Assembly (NCBI GenBank): GCA_009903775.1
Contig: WYEM01000081.1
Location: 1 to 64,000, forward strand
Reading direction: 5' to 3'
Source of the DNA: Nitrososphaerota archaeon
GTDB lineage: Archaea > Thermoproteota > Nitrososphaeria > Conexivisphaerales > Conexivisphaeraceae
DNA: 64,000 nt
Shown here: positions 1 through 12,127 of the stretch, piece by piece
Position numbering within the stretch: position 1 is the first letter of the stretch
Layout of the letters: each line of letters begins with the position of its first letter
Program-made: the position numbers and the translations under genes
Notes under the pieces: model-generated
The model's database searches: none
The model's input: the letters and a program-made list of their open reading frames with translations, nothing else
What the model was told of the DNA's origin: nothing

Positions 1-314
1 TGGAGCTCCACAGGAGGTACGGTGGGAATCCCGACGTCGACGTGGCGTTCCAGTGGCTCTACATGTTCTTCGAGCCCGACGACGCCAAGATAAGGAGGAT
101 AAGGGAGGATTACATCAGTGGTGCGCTGCTCTCGGGGGAGCTCAAGGAGATGCTGATCGAGAGGCTCCTGCCCTTCCTGGAGGCGCATCGCGAGAGGAGG
201 GAGCTGGCGAGGGAGACCTACCACCTGTACACGCGCGACGGCAAGCTGGCGAGGGAGATGCTCGCCAAGAGGCACGGCATCCGAGAGCCAAGCCATATTC
301 ATTTCCATAATTAG
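1..314 (+). CDS. trpS: Tryptophanyl-tRNA synthetase, C-terminal end (5' end outside window)
   Basis: This is the last ~100 residues of the enzyme that charges tRNA-Trp in the cytoplasm. The frame is open from base 3 at the window edge and ends with TAG at 312-314. The segment DYISGALLSGELKEMLIERL is typical of the C-terminal helices of archaeal/eukaryotic-type TrpRS; the HIGH and KMSKS catalytic motifs lie upstream and are not visible. The gene converges on the rRNA operon: its stop is only ~30 nt from the inverted repeat that bounds the 23S precursor. Family assignment rests on this short tail, so it is good but not certain. Confidence 0.8.
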   Translation, partial: ELHRRYGGNPDVDVAFQWLYMFFEPDDAKIRRIREDYISGALLSGELKEMLIERLLPFLEAHRERRELARETYHLYTRDGKLAREMLAKRHGIREPSHIHFHN

Positions 315-341
315 CTTCAGAGCGGTCGGCTGAGGGCGCGA

Positions 342-374
342 GGCACCGCGCATAGGCTTTATGCACCGCTTCCG
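342..374 (-). other. 23S rRNA processing stem, 3' arm (partner 3478-3509)
   Basis: This stretch is an inverted repeat of 3478-3509, so the precursor folds into a long helix around 23S rRNA. On the transcript the outer helix pairs GGCACCGCGCAUAGGC with its complement and the inner helix pairs ACCGCUUCCG with CGGAAGCGGU. Between them lies an interruption (5' side GUGCAG, 3' side GCAUAAA) that folds as a 4-bp helix GUGC/GCAU, with one G-U pair, flanked by a 2-nt and a 3-nt bulge. That is close to the bulge-helix-bulge substrate of the archaeal splicing endonuclease, the enzyme that excises pre-rRNAs in archaea. One bulge is one nucleotide short of the ideal. Confidence 0.8.
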
Positions 375-384
375 CGCCGCACCC

Positions 385-3466
<3,082 letters not shown>

Positions 3467-3477
3467 CGGATGCAGCA

Positions 3478-3509
3478 CGGAAGCGGTCTGCACGCCTATG
3501 CGCGGTGCC
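3478..3509 (-). other. 23S rRNA processing stem, 5' arm
   Basis: Partner of 342-374, sitting just upstream of the 23S 5' end in the 16S-23S spacer. The spacer (about 3467-3642) is only ~175 nt and contains no tRNA-Ala, unlike many euryarchaeal operons. It holds just the two processing arms of 23S and 16S. Confidence 0.8.
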
Positions 3510-3599
3510 CATCGCGTGATGGGGAGCGACCGCCGCACCCCATCCCGCTGCACCCTTCGTCCGCCAGTTTCCTGGCGGACTGCATCTGCTCAGCCGTGC

Positions 3600-3636
3600 G
3601 GGCTGCGCGGGACCCCATTTCCGGGGGAAGCCAGGC
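3600..3636 (-). other. 16S rRNA processing stem with canonical BHB motif, 3' arm (partner 5156-5192)
   Basis: The transcript of 3600-3636 pairs with that of 5156-5192 around 16S. The fold is a textbook bulge-helix-bulge: the outer helix GGGCUGCGCGGGAUCCC pairs (one U-G wobble) with the 3' strand; a central 4-bp helix UCCG (5172-5175) pairs with CGGA (3620-3623); 3-nt bulges are CCA (5169-5171) and AAU (3617-3619); the inner helix GGGGAAGCCAGGC pairs perfectly. This predicts cleavage by the tRNA splicing endonuclease to release pre-16S. Confidence 0.9.
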
Positions 3637-3642
3637 TCTCGT

Positions 3643-5142
<1,500 letters not shown>

Positions 5143-5155
5143 CGAGGAGTACGGC

Positions 5156-5192
5156 GCCTGGCTTCCCCTGGCGGAGGGATCCCGCGCAGCCC
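5156..5192 (-). other. 16S rRNA processing stem, 5' arm
   Basis: Upstream half of the 16S processing helix; see 3600-3636 for the base pairing. It lies 13 nt upstream of the mature 5' end within the ~175-nt leader of the rRNA transcript. Confidence 0.88.
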
Positions 5193-5341
5193 ACCTCGGA
5201 TCCAACCGCTCGGGTTGAATCCCCATCTTGTGCGCGCAACTGGAGGTCGACGCCCCATCGACTGGGAGCCACCCCACTCTCAGGCGTCGACGCCGCCGCC
5301 GTTTAGTGCGCGCGAGCAAACATGACTGGGGTAGGATAGTG

Positions 5342-5349
5342 TATATAAA
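5342..5349 (-). promoter_or_regulatory. rRNA operon promoter (TATA box)
   Basis: On the minus strand this reads TTTATATA, a consensus archaeal box A, preceded by a purine-containing BRE-like GCGCAATG. Transcription would start about 26 nt downstream, near 5317, giving a leader of ~175 nt that contains the 5' arm of the 16S processing stem. Confidence 0.75.
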
Positions 5350-5623
5350 CATTGCGCACCATTAGGGGTCTCCGTCACCTTGAGCTGACCCATCGATGAG
5401 CCTAAATCCGAGGGGCGGGCTGGCTCGGGGGCGCTCGGGCGCGCCCAACTGGCTGCCGTCGTCCATGTCCACGCGCGACTTCGCTTTCGAGGGCGAGGGC
5501 CTCCCCAGGCCCCCGCTCGAGTGGAGGGAGGGGATGCCCCGTGGCTGGACGGGCCGCGCCCGATCCCCCGCTCGGGTGGGAGGTGGACTCTAGGTGACGG
5601 AGCCCCCGGAGGCGGGATTAGCG
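5350..5623. other. Intergenic region with no recognised gene
   Basis: About 270 bases separate the rRNA promoter from the tRNA promoter. Open frames here are short, proline/arginine/glycine-rich and lack any recognisable motif. I looked for SRP RNA and RNase P RNA landmarks and did not see them. Confidence 0.5.
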
Positions 5624-5630
5624 TTTTTAG
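5624..5630 (+). promoter_or_regulatory. Candidate tRNA promoter (box A)
   Basis: The sequence TTTTTAG is a T-rich island in otherwise very GC-rich DNA, 25-31 bases before the first base of tRNA-Leu, the expected spacing for an archaeal box A. Confidence 0.5.
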
Positions 5631-5654
5631 GGGGGTTCGGCGCAACGGGGAGGT

Positions 5655-5770
5655 GCGGGGGTTCCCGAGCCCGGCCAAGGCCCGGGCGGGCGACCAGAGG
5701 GGGCAGGCGCCGGCCCAGACTCAAGATCTGCTGCCGCAGGGCTTCGTGGGTTCAAATCCCACCCCCCGCA
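5655..5770 (+). tRNA. tRNA-Leu (anticodon CAA), apparently interrupted by noncanonical intron(s)
   Basis: The 5' acceptor strand GCGGGGG (5655-5661) pairs with CCCCCGC before discriminator A5770; no CCA is encoded. The T arm GTGGGTTCAAATCCCAC and the long variable arm are clear, and the anticodon loop CTCAAGA gives CAA. The span is 116 nt against ~85 for a mature class II Leu tRNA, and the anticodon-stem 5' strand GCAGA needed to pair with TCTGC is not contiguous. The best fit removes about 19 nt in the D loop (between GGCCA and GAGGGGGCAG) and about 12 nt after GCAG, before ACTCAAG. No insertion is present at the canonical 37/38 site. Exact intron borders are uncertain. Confidence 0.8.
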
Positions 5771-5873
5771 GGTGGCTGCCATCCGGTCGGCATCCGCGGG
5801 GCCCGCCCGAGGGCGCGTCGCGGGATCCGCGCATCGTCGGACAAGCTTATGAGCATCCGCGCGCACGGATCGC

Positions 5874-6668
5874 GTGTCGGTGTCGGAGAACGAGCGGTGG
5901 CCGATAGAGCCCGGGGACTACATGTTGGGGAGCCCGGAGTCTCCCCTGGCGATATCGACGCTGTCCGATGAGGAGCTGTTCGGGCTGCTGGCTAAGCGCA
6001 TGGATCGCGGGAAGTACGCCATACTCGGGATGACAAGGACCCAGAACATAGGTGTGGAGAAGCTCGTGCGCAACGTGGCGGCGAATCCCAGGATAACCCT
6101 GCTGGCCCTCGTGGGCCGCGACTCGGAGGAGGCCCCGGTGGCCCCCGTCATACTGGAGCTGAGCCGCCGCGGGTTGGACGACGACCTCGGCCTCCTCGTT
6201 GGAGGCCGCCGCGTGAGGCTGAGCAACCTGAGCCCCGAGGAGGTGGACGAGTTCAGGCGCAGGGTCCAAGTGGTGGATCTATCTGGCTCCAGGGACCCCG
6301 AGGTCATCCTCAGGATCGCCGACGGGCTCTCCGCGCCCCGGGGACCGACGGCCGCGCCGACCAGGTCGAGCCCAGCCAGGTACGTCAAGCTGGAGGCGCT
6401 GGACGACCCGGACGTCGTGCTCGACAGCAGAGGGTTCTTCATAATATATGTGGACAGGGCCAGGTCGCGCATAATATGCGAGCACTACGATCCGCTGGGC
6501 AGGAAGACCGCCGAGATCTCCGGGACCTCCGCCAAGGCGATCTACAAGACGGCCATCAGGATGGGGCTGCTGTCCAGGCTGGATCACGCGGCGTACCTCG
6601 GCCGGGAGCTCGCCCGTGCCGAGTGCTCCCTCTCCACGGGGGAGGAGTACGTCCAGGACAGGGCCTGA
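5874..6668 (+). CDS. MtrA-like protein with C-terminal DUF4346-type domain
   Basis: A 264-residue soluble protein. The N-terminal half resembles subunit A of tetrahydromethanopterin S-methyltransferase (the pattern SPLAISTLSDEELFGLL, then AILGMTRTQNIGVEKLVRNV), without a membrane anchor. The C-terminal part (GFFIIYVDR, IICEHYDP, then HAAYLGRELARAE near the end) matches the DUF4346 pattern known from thaumarchaea and cyanobacteria. No other methanogenesis gene is nearby, so a methyltransferase or cofactor-binding role is only inferred. The GTG start at 5874 is chosen because CTTATGA at 5845-5851 sits ~26 nt upstream; GTG 5880 is possible. The gene stands alone between tRNA-Leu and L12. Confidence 0.65.
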   Translation: MSVSENERWPIEPGDYMLGSPESPLAISTLSDEELFGLLAKRMDRGKYAILGMTRTQNIGVEKLVRNVAANPRITLLALVGRDSEEAPVAPVILELSRRGLDDDLGLLVGGRRVRLSNLSPEEVDEFRRRVQVVDLSGSRDPEVILRIADGLSAPRGPTAAPTRSSPARYVKLEALDDPDVVLDSRGFFIIYVDRARSRIICEHYDPLGRKTAEISGTSAKAIYKTAIRMGLLSRLDHAAYLGRELARAECSLSTGEEYVQDRA

Positions 6669-6825
6669 TGGACGATGCGCAGCCCCTCACGAGGGGTCCT
6701 CCCGCAGATCCGATCCGGATCTGCGATCGCGCAGGATCGAGCGGGTGACGGAGCCCTCAGGAGCGCCCTCCGGAAAAGCTATTAAGGCGATCCTGCAGGC
6801 GATCAGCAGGTGACTCGGGTTGGGA

Positions 6826-7149
6826 ATGGAGTACGTGTACGCAGCGCTCCTCCTCCATAAGGCAGGTAAGGAGGTGAATGAGGAGGGGGTGAAGAGGGTC
6901 GTGGAAGCCGCCGGAATTCAGGCTGACGAGGTCAGGATAAAGGCGCTCATCGCAGCCCTCTCAGGCGTCAACATAGACGAGGTGTTGAAGAGCGCGACGG
7001 CGGTGCCGGCGGCAGCCCCGGCGACCCCCGCACCGAGCGCCGCGCCCGCCGCCGAGGCGAAGGCCGAGGCGAAGAAAGAGGAGAAGAAGGAGGAGAAGGC
7101 GAAGGAGGAGGAGAGCGCCCTGGAGGGCCTCGCGGCGCTCTTCGGCTGA
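6826..7149 (+). CDS. rpl12: Ribosomal protein P1/L12 (acidic stalk protein)
   Basis: A 107-residue acidic protein of the 50S stalk that recruits translation GTPases. The N-terminal dimerisation helices begin [20 protein letters not shown]; then comes an Ala/Pro hinge, a highly charged Lys/Glu stretch, and the hallmark tail LEGLAALFG. The ATG at 6826 is preferred over TTG 6820 because the protein family begins at MEYVYA, and AGGTGA at 6808-6813 is a good ribosome-binding site 12 nt upstream. A box A-like GCTATTAAG near 6778 would give a short leader. L11, L1 and L10, usually upstream, are absent here. Confidence 0.93.
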   Translation: MEYVYAALLLHKAGKEVNEEGVKRVVEAAGIQADEVRIKALIAALSGVNIDEVLKSATAVPAAAPATPAPSAAPAAEAKAEAKKEEKKEEKAKEEESALEGLAALFG

Positions 7150-7436
7150 GGCCCGCGCAGCCCCCCGCGGCGCAATTACGGCCATCCCGCAGCCATAATT
7201 TTTCATTTGATCTTTCTGTAAGACGAGTGACCTCCGGCGGCGCGCCATCCTCCGCGCGGATGCCTCATTCCGCCCGGATGCGCCGGGAGCGCGGGTCGTC
7301 CCCAGCTCCCAATCGGGTCGAGGCGGGGCCTGATGCGCCCGGGGGCCCGTTGGATTGCCCGCCCATCTGGGCCCATCCGATCAGCTCGAGGGGCGCGGGC
7401 AGAATATTTAATATGCGGAATGCGGGCGGCTGGCGT

Positions 7437-8058
7437 ATGGGGCTCGAGTCCCTGATACCCGGGGCCACCGCGGTGGGAATAGCGTTCAAGGACGGCGTAG
7501 TGCTGGCGGCGGAGAAGCGCTTCGCCTACGGCAACTTCATAGTGAGCAGGAGCGGGAGGAAGGTCTTCCGCATAGCGGATGGGGTGGGGGCCGCGTTCGC
7601 CGGCATGATAGGCGACATGCAGGTACTGGTGAAGTACGTCCAGTCGCTCGTGAAGCTGAAGGAGGTCGAGGAGCTCAGGCCGGTCTCCCCCAGGTCCGTC
7701 GCGAAGCTCATGGGGATCATAATGTACGAGCAGAGGCTGACGCCGATGCTGACCCAGGTGGTGCTCGGGGGGGTCGGCGGAGGGGAGCCGCCCGAGATCT
7801 ACGTCCTGGACCCGCTGGGCTCGGTGATACCGGACCGGTACGCCTCAGTGGGCACCGGCGCGGAGACCGCCATCAGCGTGATAGAGTCGGGGTACAGGGA
7901 GGACCTGGACCCCGGGGGGGCCGTCGACCTGGCCACGCGCGCGATAAGGGCCGCCATCCTGCGCGACGCCGCCAGCGGCGACGGCGTGGACATAATGGTG
8001 ATAAGCGGCGCCGGGATCGAGGAGCGCAGCCTAGCTTTCCGAGGGAACGGCTGGGTGA
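7437..8058 (+). CDS. psmB: 20S proteasome beta subunit lacking the catalytic Thr1
   Basis: About 200 residues with the beta-subunit fold: a short propeptide MGLESLIPG, then ATAVGIAFKDGVVLAAEKR. By alignment to GTTTVG-type beta subunits the nucleophile Thr1 is Ala (residue 10, codon GCC), while Glu17 (E26) and Lys33 (K42) are kept and SGDGVDIMVI is intact. It should be an inactive structural beta subunit that needs an active partner encoded elsewhere, as known for dual-beta crenarchaeal proteasomes. ATATTTAA at 7404-7411 lies ~27 nt before ATG 7437 (leaderless); ATG 7413 overlaps the TATA and is unlikely. After IEERS the frame has no stop: TAG 8032 and TGA 8056 are both one nucleotide out of frame, and the frame stays open to 8753 through translin. 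The end given is the displaced TGA. Confidence 0.8.
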
Positions 8059-8064
8059 GCCGGG

Positions 8065-8641
8065 ATGCCCCAGGAGGTCCTGCGCCCCGAGATAGTGGAG
8101 CGCCTGGAGGAGAGTCTGGAGCGGCTGGAGGAGGCCAGGGAGTCCCTGCTCAGGGACGGGAGGGACGCCATGCTGGCGATAAGGAGGGCGATCGCGCGCG
8201 TGCACTCGGGCGACGAGGAGGGGGCGCGCGCCATGCTGGAGGAGGCGGGGCGCATACTGCGGGGCATGAAGGAGAGGGCGGACGCGGACCTCGAGAGGTA
8301 CGTGCTGCCGGTGGAGGCCGAGTACGTAGAGGCGAGCGCCTTCCGCGACCTGGCATTCGGCGCCGCCCTGAGGGGGGCCGACGAGCTGGGCGTGGACCCC
8401 AGGGCATACGTGCTGGGGCTGCTGGACGCCGTCGGGGAGTGCAGGAGGCTCGTGTACGACAGCGTGCGCGAGGGGGACCTCGAGAGGGCGGGGCGCCTTT
8501 TCGAGGCGATGGACGACATATACTCCAAGCTGATGCACATGGTGGTTTACGACAGGACCGCGGGAGGCCTGAAGAGGAAGCTGGACGCCGCCAAGATTTC
8601 GCTGGACGACGCCGCCAGGATACTCACGGAGGCGCGCCTGA
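8065..8641 (+). CDS. Translin family protein
   Basis: About 190 residues, almost entirely alpha-helical and rich in Glu/Arg, with the translin landmarks YVEASAFRDL, GLLDAVGECRRLVYDSV and YSKLMHMVVYDRTAGGLKRKLD. Translins are RNA/DNA-binding oligomers; the archaeal members' role is not settled. It starts at ATG 8065, 6 nt after a TGA that is one frame away from psmB, so the two probably form an operon. Its own 3' end is odd: the conserved part finishes near 8640, where TGA 8639-8641 is out of frame, and the frame then stays open to 9177 opposite ribL. I place the end at the displaced TGA. Confidence 0.75.
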
Positions 8642-8688
8642 GCCGCCGCGGCGACCAGCGAGCGGCCCGAGGACCGTCGACTGCCGCC

Positions 8689-9312
8689 TCGGAGCCCCAG
8701 CTTGGACCTTATATCGCTGGTCTTTATGTCGGGGTATGGGCTGTCCAGCCTGAGGACCTCGAACTTGAGGCCCCTCGAGGACCCCGCCCTCATCAGGGAC
8801 TCCTCCTCATGTATCTGATCGTAGCCCAGGGCGATGACGTCGGGCCGCACGCGCTCCACCGTGTCCATGATATCGACCGTGCTGCCGAGCAGCGCCACGT
8901 CGACCATCCTGAGGGACGATACCAGCTTCAGCCTGAGGTCCTCGGTGTGCAGCGGGGGACGGCCCTTGTTCCTCCTGACGGTGAGGTCGCGGGCGACCAC
9001 CACCACCAGCAGGTCGCCCAGGGCCCTGGCCCTCTCGAGCGTGTATATGTGGCCCGGGTGTATGATGTCGAAGACCCCGCCGGTGAGGACCACCCTCATC
9101 GCCGACCTGCCAGCGTCCGTGAGCACGTAGCCCGAGGCCTCGGGGCGCACAAGCCCGCGGTCGCTCATGGACGCTAGCCACCCCTCCACCAGCTGCCCCG
9201 GGAGGCCCATCGCCTCGGAGAGCTCGCCCGCCCCGATGGGCCCGCGCTCGAGCCCCGCCTTGAATATGTGCCTCAGTATCGCCAGCTCGTGCGCGGGCAC
9301 GCCCCGGCGCAT
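8689..9312 (-). CDS. ribL: RibL-type FAD synthase with N-terminal winged-helix domain
   Basis: The C-terminal ~135 residues are an archaeal FMN adenylyltransferase (FMN + ATP to FAD): GGVFDIIHPGHIYTLERAR carries the HxGH nucleotidyltransferase motif, followed by VVVARDLTVRRNKGRPPL and, near the end, KTSDIRSKL. The first ~70 residues (ELAILRHIFKAGLERGPIGA to GYVLTDAGRSAMR) form a winged-helix-like domain not present in the 149-residue methanococcal RibL. ATG 9312 is preferred; TTG 9321 is also in frame. It follows L15e with only a 5-nt gap to a displaced TGA. No in-frame stop occurs after the domain (open to 7873, opposite translin and psmB), so the 3' limit is approximate. Confidence 0.75.
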
Positions 9313-9317
9313 CTCGG

Positions 9318-9778
9318 TCAATCCTGGAGCCCAGGGCCCTCCTGAGCTTGCGATCGCCCCTCACGGCCGGGTGGTTGGGATCCGCCATCACGACCTCGTA
9401 CCAGCGGTACCTGCCGTCCTCGGCCAAGTAGTAGGACCCCAGGACCTCCATGTTCGGGAAGGACTCCTTCGCCCGCCTCTCGGCCACCTCGCGCGAGCTG
9501 TAGTTGCCCTTGATCTTCACGGTGCCCAGGGCCTTCTGGCGCCTGCCGGAGTTGGGCCTCTGGCGGCGCATGCCGCCCTTCGGGACCCTGACCCTGACGA
9601 CTATTATCCCCTGCTTGGCCCTGTAGCCGACCCTCCTCGCCTTGTCGAGGCGCGTGGGGACCTCCACGCGCAGGACCCTGGGCTCCCTCCTCCACTCGAT
9701 GAGCTTCTCCTTGAGCTCCTGAGGCCTCTCCGAGTAGAGCCTGTGCCAGCTCTCGTCCAGGTACTGATACAGCCCCAT
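9318..9778 (-). CDS. rpl15e: Ribosomal protein L15e
   Basis: About 150 residues of 50S protein L15e: MGLYQYLDESWHRLY at the start, then LDKARRVGYRAKQGIIVVRV, RPNSGRRQKALG and VLGSYYLAEDGRYRWYEVV. The crenarchaeal form is ~50 residues longer; the GRAFRGLTSAGKKSRG-type tail is missing, which I recall also for thaumarchaeal L15e. ATG 9778 is chosen over the in-frame TTG 9784. It is 7 nt downstream of serA. The stop TGA at 9318-9320, placed ideally before the ribL ATG, is one nucleotide out of frame; read strictly in frame the protein would continue to 8807. Confidence 0.85.
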
Positions 9779-9784
9779 GGCCAA

Positions 9785-10720
9785 TCAGCTTAGCCCCTTC
9801 GACCTCAGTGCGTTTATTATCTTTTCGACGAGCATTGTTATAGACTTCCTCTGGGCCTCGTAGGTCTGGGCGCCTATGTGCGGCGTGTGGACCACGTTGG
9901 GAAGGGCGAGGAGCTCCGATGACGGGTCCGGCGGCTCCTTGTCGTAGACGTCGAGCGCCGCCCCCGCTATCCACCCCGACTTCAGGGCCTTGATCAGCGC
10001 CGCCGTGTCGAAGACCTCCCCCCTGGACGTGTTGACTATTATCGCGCTCCTCTTGGCCCTCCTGAGCAGCTGCTCGCCTATCATGCCCCTCGTCTGGGGC
10101 GTGAGCGTCACGTGGATGGATATGAAGTCCGAGGACTCGAACAGCTCCTCCAGGCTGACGAGCCTGGCGCCGACCCTGCCCAGGTCCTCGTCGGCCGGCC
10201 TGACTATGTCGTAGGCGAGTATGTTCATGCCCATGCACCTGGCGATCTCGGCCAGCCTCCTGCCGATCCTGCCGAACCCGACTATGCCGAGGGTCTTGCC
10301 GTACAGCTCGTAGCCCATCGACTCCTCCTTCGCCCACCTGCCGGAGCTCAGCTGCTGGTGGGCGTAGGCTATCCTCCTGGCCGCCGCCAGCATCAGGCCC
10401 AGCGCGAGCTCCGCCGTGGAGTTCGTCAGGGCCTCCGGCGAGTTCAAGACCTCTATCCCGCGGGCGCGCGCCGCCTCGAGGTCTATATTGTCCAGGCCGA
10501 CGCCGGAGCGCCCTATGATGGCCAGCCTCTCGCCGCGCTCTATCACGTCCCTGGTCACCTTGGTCCTGCTCCTCACTATCAGGACGTGGTACTGGCCTAT
10601 CACCCGGAGCAGCTCATCCCTCCCGATCTGCGGGCGGTAGTCCACCTCGAAGCCGGCGGCGCGCAGCATCTCTACGCCCGACTCGTCCACCTCATCCGTT
10701 ATGAGGACCTTCACCGCCAA
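9785..10720 (-). CDS. serA: D-3-phosphoglycerate dehydrogenase-like 2-hydroxyacid dehydrogenase
   Basis: A 311-residue NAD-dependent D-isomer dehydrogenase, probably catalysing the first step of serine synthesis. Visible are the substrate-domain start VKVLITDEVDESGVEMLRAA, NAD-binding GKTLGIVGFGRIGRRLAEIA, the catalytic Arg in VNTSRGEV, Glu in DVYDKEPPDP and His in VVHTPHIGAQT. It is the short form without C-terminal ACT domains. TTG 10720 is favoured because TAAAAATATG on the minus strand (10743-10752) lies ~27 nt upstream; GTG 10714 is the alternative. It ends with TGA seven nt before L15e, so serA-L15e-ribL look like one transcript, and it is divergent from the GTPase gene. Confidence 0.8.
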   Translation of the reverse strand: MAVKVLITDEVDESGVEMLRAAGFEVDYRPQIGRDELLRVIGQYHVLIVRSRTKVTRDVIERGERLAIIGRSGVGLDNIDLEAARARGIEVLNSPEALTNSTAELALGLMLAAARRIAYAHQQLSSGRWAKEESMGYELYGKTLGIVGFGRIGRRLAEIARCMGMNILAYDIVRPADEDLGRVGARLVSLEELFESSDFISIHVTLTPQTRGMIGEQLLRRAKRSAIIVNTSRGEVFDTAALIKALKSGWIAGAALDVYDKEPPDPSSELLALPNVVHTPHIGAQTYEAQRKSITMLVEKIINALRSKGLS

Positions 10721-10741
10721 GTCGCCCTGGCATCCGGGGCC

Positions 10742-10753
10742 ACATATTTTTAG
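10742..10753. promoter_or_regulatory. Shared divergent promoter of serA and the YchF-type GTPase
   Basis: The A/T island CATATTTTTAGG works as a box A in both directions: minus-strand CCTAAAAATATG is ~27 nt before the serA start, and plus-strand CATATTTTTAGG would start a transcript near 10773, ~70 nt before the GTPase ATG. Confidence 0.55.
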
Positions 10754-10843
10754 GTAGCGGCGGCACGGATGGGGAGTCCATGAGCCGCGCGGCGCGGCAT
10801 GGCAGCGGCCGGCCCCGGGCCCCGGAAAGGAGGCGAAGCTCCG

Positions 10844-12127
10844 ATGGAACAGGTCTCGATAGGGCTCATAGGGAAGCCCAACAGCGGCAAGTCCACGTTC
10901 TTCTCCGCGGCGACCATGGTGGACGTGGCCATAGCGAACTACCCCTTCACCACGATAGAGCCGAACGTCGGCGTGGCGTACGTCTCGTCGCCGTGCGTCT
11001 GCAGGGAGCTCGGCGTGCGCGACGACCCCGTGAACTCCATGTGCCTGGGGGGCATAAGGTACGTGCCGGTCAAGCTCATCGACGTGGCGGGCCTGATACC
11101 CGGCGCCTCGAGGGGGCTCGGCCTGGGCAACAAGTTCCTGGACGACCTCAGGAGGGCGGACGTGATAATTCACGTTGTGGACGCCTCGGGCTCGACGGAC
11201 GAGGAGGGCAGGGCCGTGGAGCCGGGATCCCACGATCCTGTCAGGGACGTGGAGTTCGTGGTGCGCGAGTACGAGCTTTGGATGCGCGGGATCATCGAGA
11301 GGGACTGGGCGCGCATCACGAGGATGACGAGCTCCAGGGAGGCCCTCGAGGAGCTGGAGGGGAGGCTCAGCGGCCTGGGCATCACGTCGAGGGACGTGAG
11401 GGAGGCCCTCGACAGGCTGGGGCTCCTGGGGAAGTCGCCCTACGGCTGGTCGGATCACCTGGAGGAGTTCGTGCGCGAGCTGCGCGCCATAGCGAAGCCC
11501 ATGCTGATAGCGGCCAACAAGGTGGACGTGCCGACGGCGAGGGGGAACTTGGAGAGGCTGCGCGCCGCCGGCTTCGAGGTGGTCCCCACGTCGGCGCTCT
11601 CGGAGCTGATCCTGAGGAAGGCGGCGAGGCAGGGGCTGATACACTACAGGCCCGGCGACGGCGACTTCGAGGTCGTCGAGGGCGCGGACATCGGCCCGGA
11701 CCAGGAGAGGGCCCTGAATTACATCAGGGAGCGCGTCCTCGGGGTATACGGGAACACCGGCGTCCAGCAGGCGCTGGACAGGGCCGTGTTCGGGCTGCTG
11801 GACATGATGCTCGTCTACCCGGTCGAGGACGAGGAGAGGCTGACCGATAAGGACGGACACGTGCTGCCGGACGCGTATCTCGTGCGCAGGGGGGCGACGG
11901 CGAGGGACCTGGCCTACAGGGTCCACACGGAGCTGGGGGAGACGTTCCTATACGCGATAGACGTGAAGCGCAAGGCGCGGGTGGGGGCGGACCATCAGCT
12001 GCACGAGAACGACGTCATCAAGATAGTGGCGGCCGCGCGGAGGAAGCGATGCTCGGCCGCGGCATGGCCGGAGATCCGCCGACCCATCGCCGGAGCGCCG
12101 AGAGGGTCCTCCTCGCCACGGCGATGA
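10844..12127 (+). CDS. ychF: YchF/Obg-family GTPase with C-terminal TGS domain
   Basis: A 427-residue translation-associated P-loop GTPase of the archaeal YchF/MJ1332 branch. G1 is GKPNSGKSTFF, the switch region YPFTTIEPNVG, G3 DVAGLIPGASRGLGLG and G4 NKVD; the last ~75 residues (LPDAYLVRRGATARDLAYRV to ENDVIKIV) are a TGS domain. AAAGGAGGC at 10825-10833 is a strong Shine-Dalgarno site for ATG 10844, one of few SD-led genes here. After IKIVAA there is a basic ~30-residue tail that overlaps the convergent flippase gene by 110 bp; the tail may not be ancestral. Confidence 0.85.
   Translation: MEQVSIGLIGKPNSGKSTFFSAATMVDVAIANYPFTTIEPNVGVAYVSSPCVCRELGVRDDPVNSMCLGGIRYVPVKLIDVAGLIPGASRGLGLGNKFLDDLRRADVIIHVVDASGSTDEEGRAVEPGSHDPVRDVEFVVREYELWMRGIIERDWARITRMTSSREALEELEGRLSGLGITSRDVREALDRLGLLGKSPYGWSDHLEEFVRELRAIAKPMLIAANKVDVPTARGNLERLRAAGFEVVPTSALSELILRKAARQGLIHYRPGDGDFEVVEGADIGPDQERALNYIRERVLGVYGNTGVQQALDRAVFGLLDMMLVYPVEDEERLTDKDGHVLPDAYLVRRGATARDLAYRVHTELGETFLYAIDVKRKARVGADHQLHENDVIKIVAAARRKRCSAAAWPEIRRPIAGAPRGSSSPRR

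Noticed and set aside
5396-5593. Small open frame upstream of tRNA-Leu as a gene
   Set aside because: No promoter at usual distance, no ribosome-binding site and a composition like random GC-rich DNA.
5350-5620. SRP RNA or RNase P RNA in the gap after the rRNA promoter
   Set aside because: The conserved loop sequences of these RNAs were not found on either strand.
7437-8753. Proteasome beta subunit as a ~440-residue protein
   Set aside because: The extra ~240 residues are an out-of-frame reading of translin, Gly/Arg/Ala-rich and without any conserved pattern.
8807-9778. L15e as a ~325-residue protein
   Set aside because: Everything after the conserved core is the shifted frame of ribL; L15e ends near 9318.
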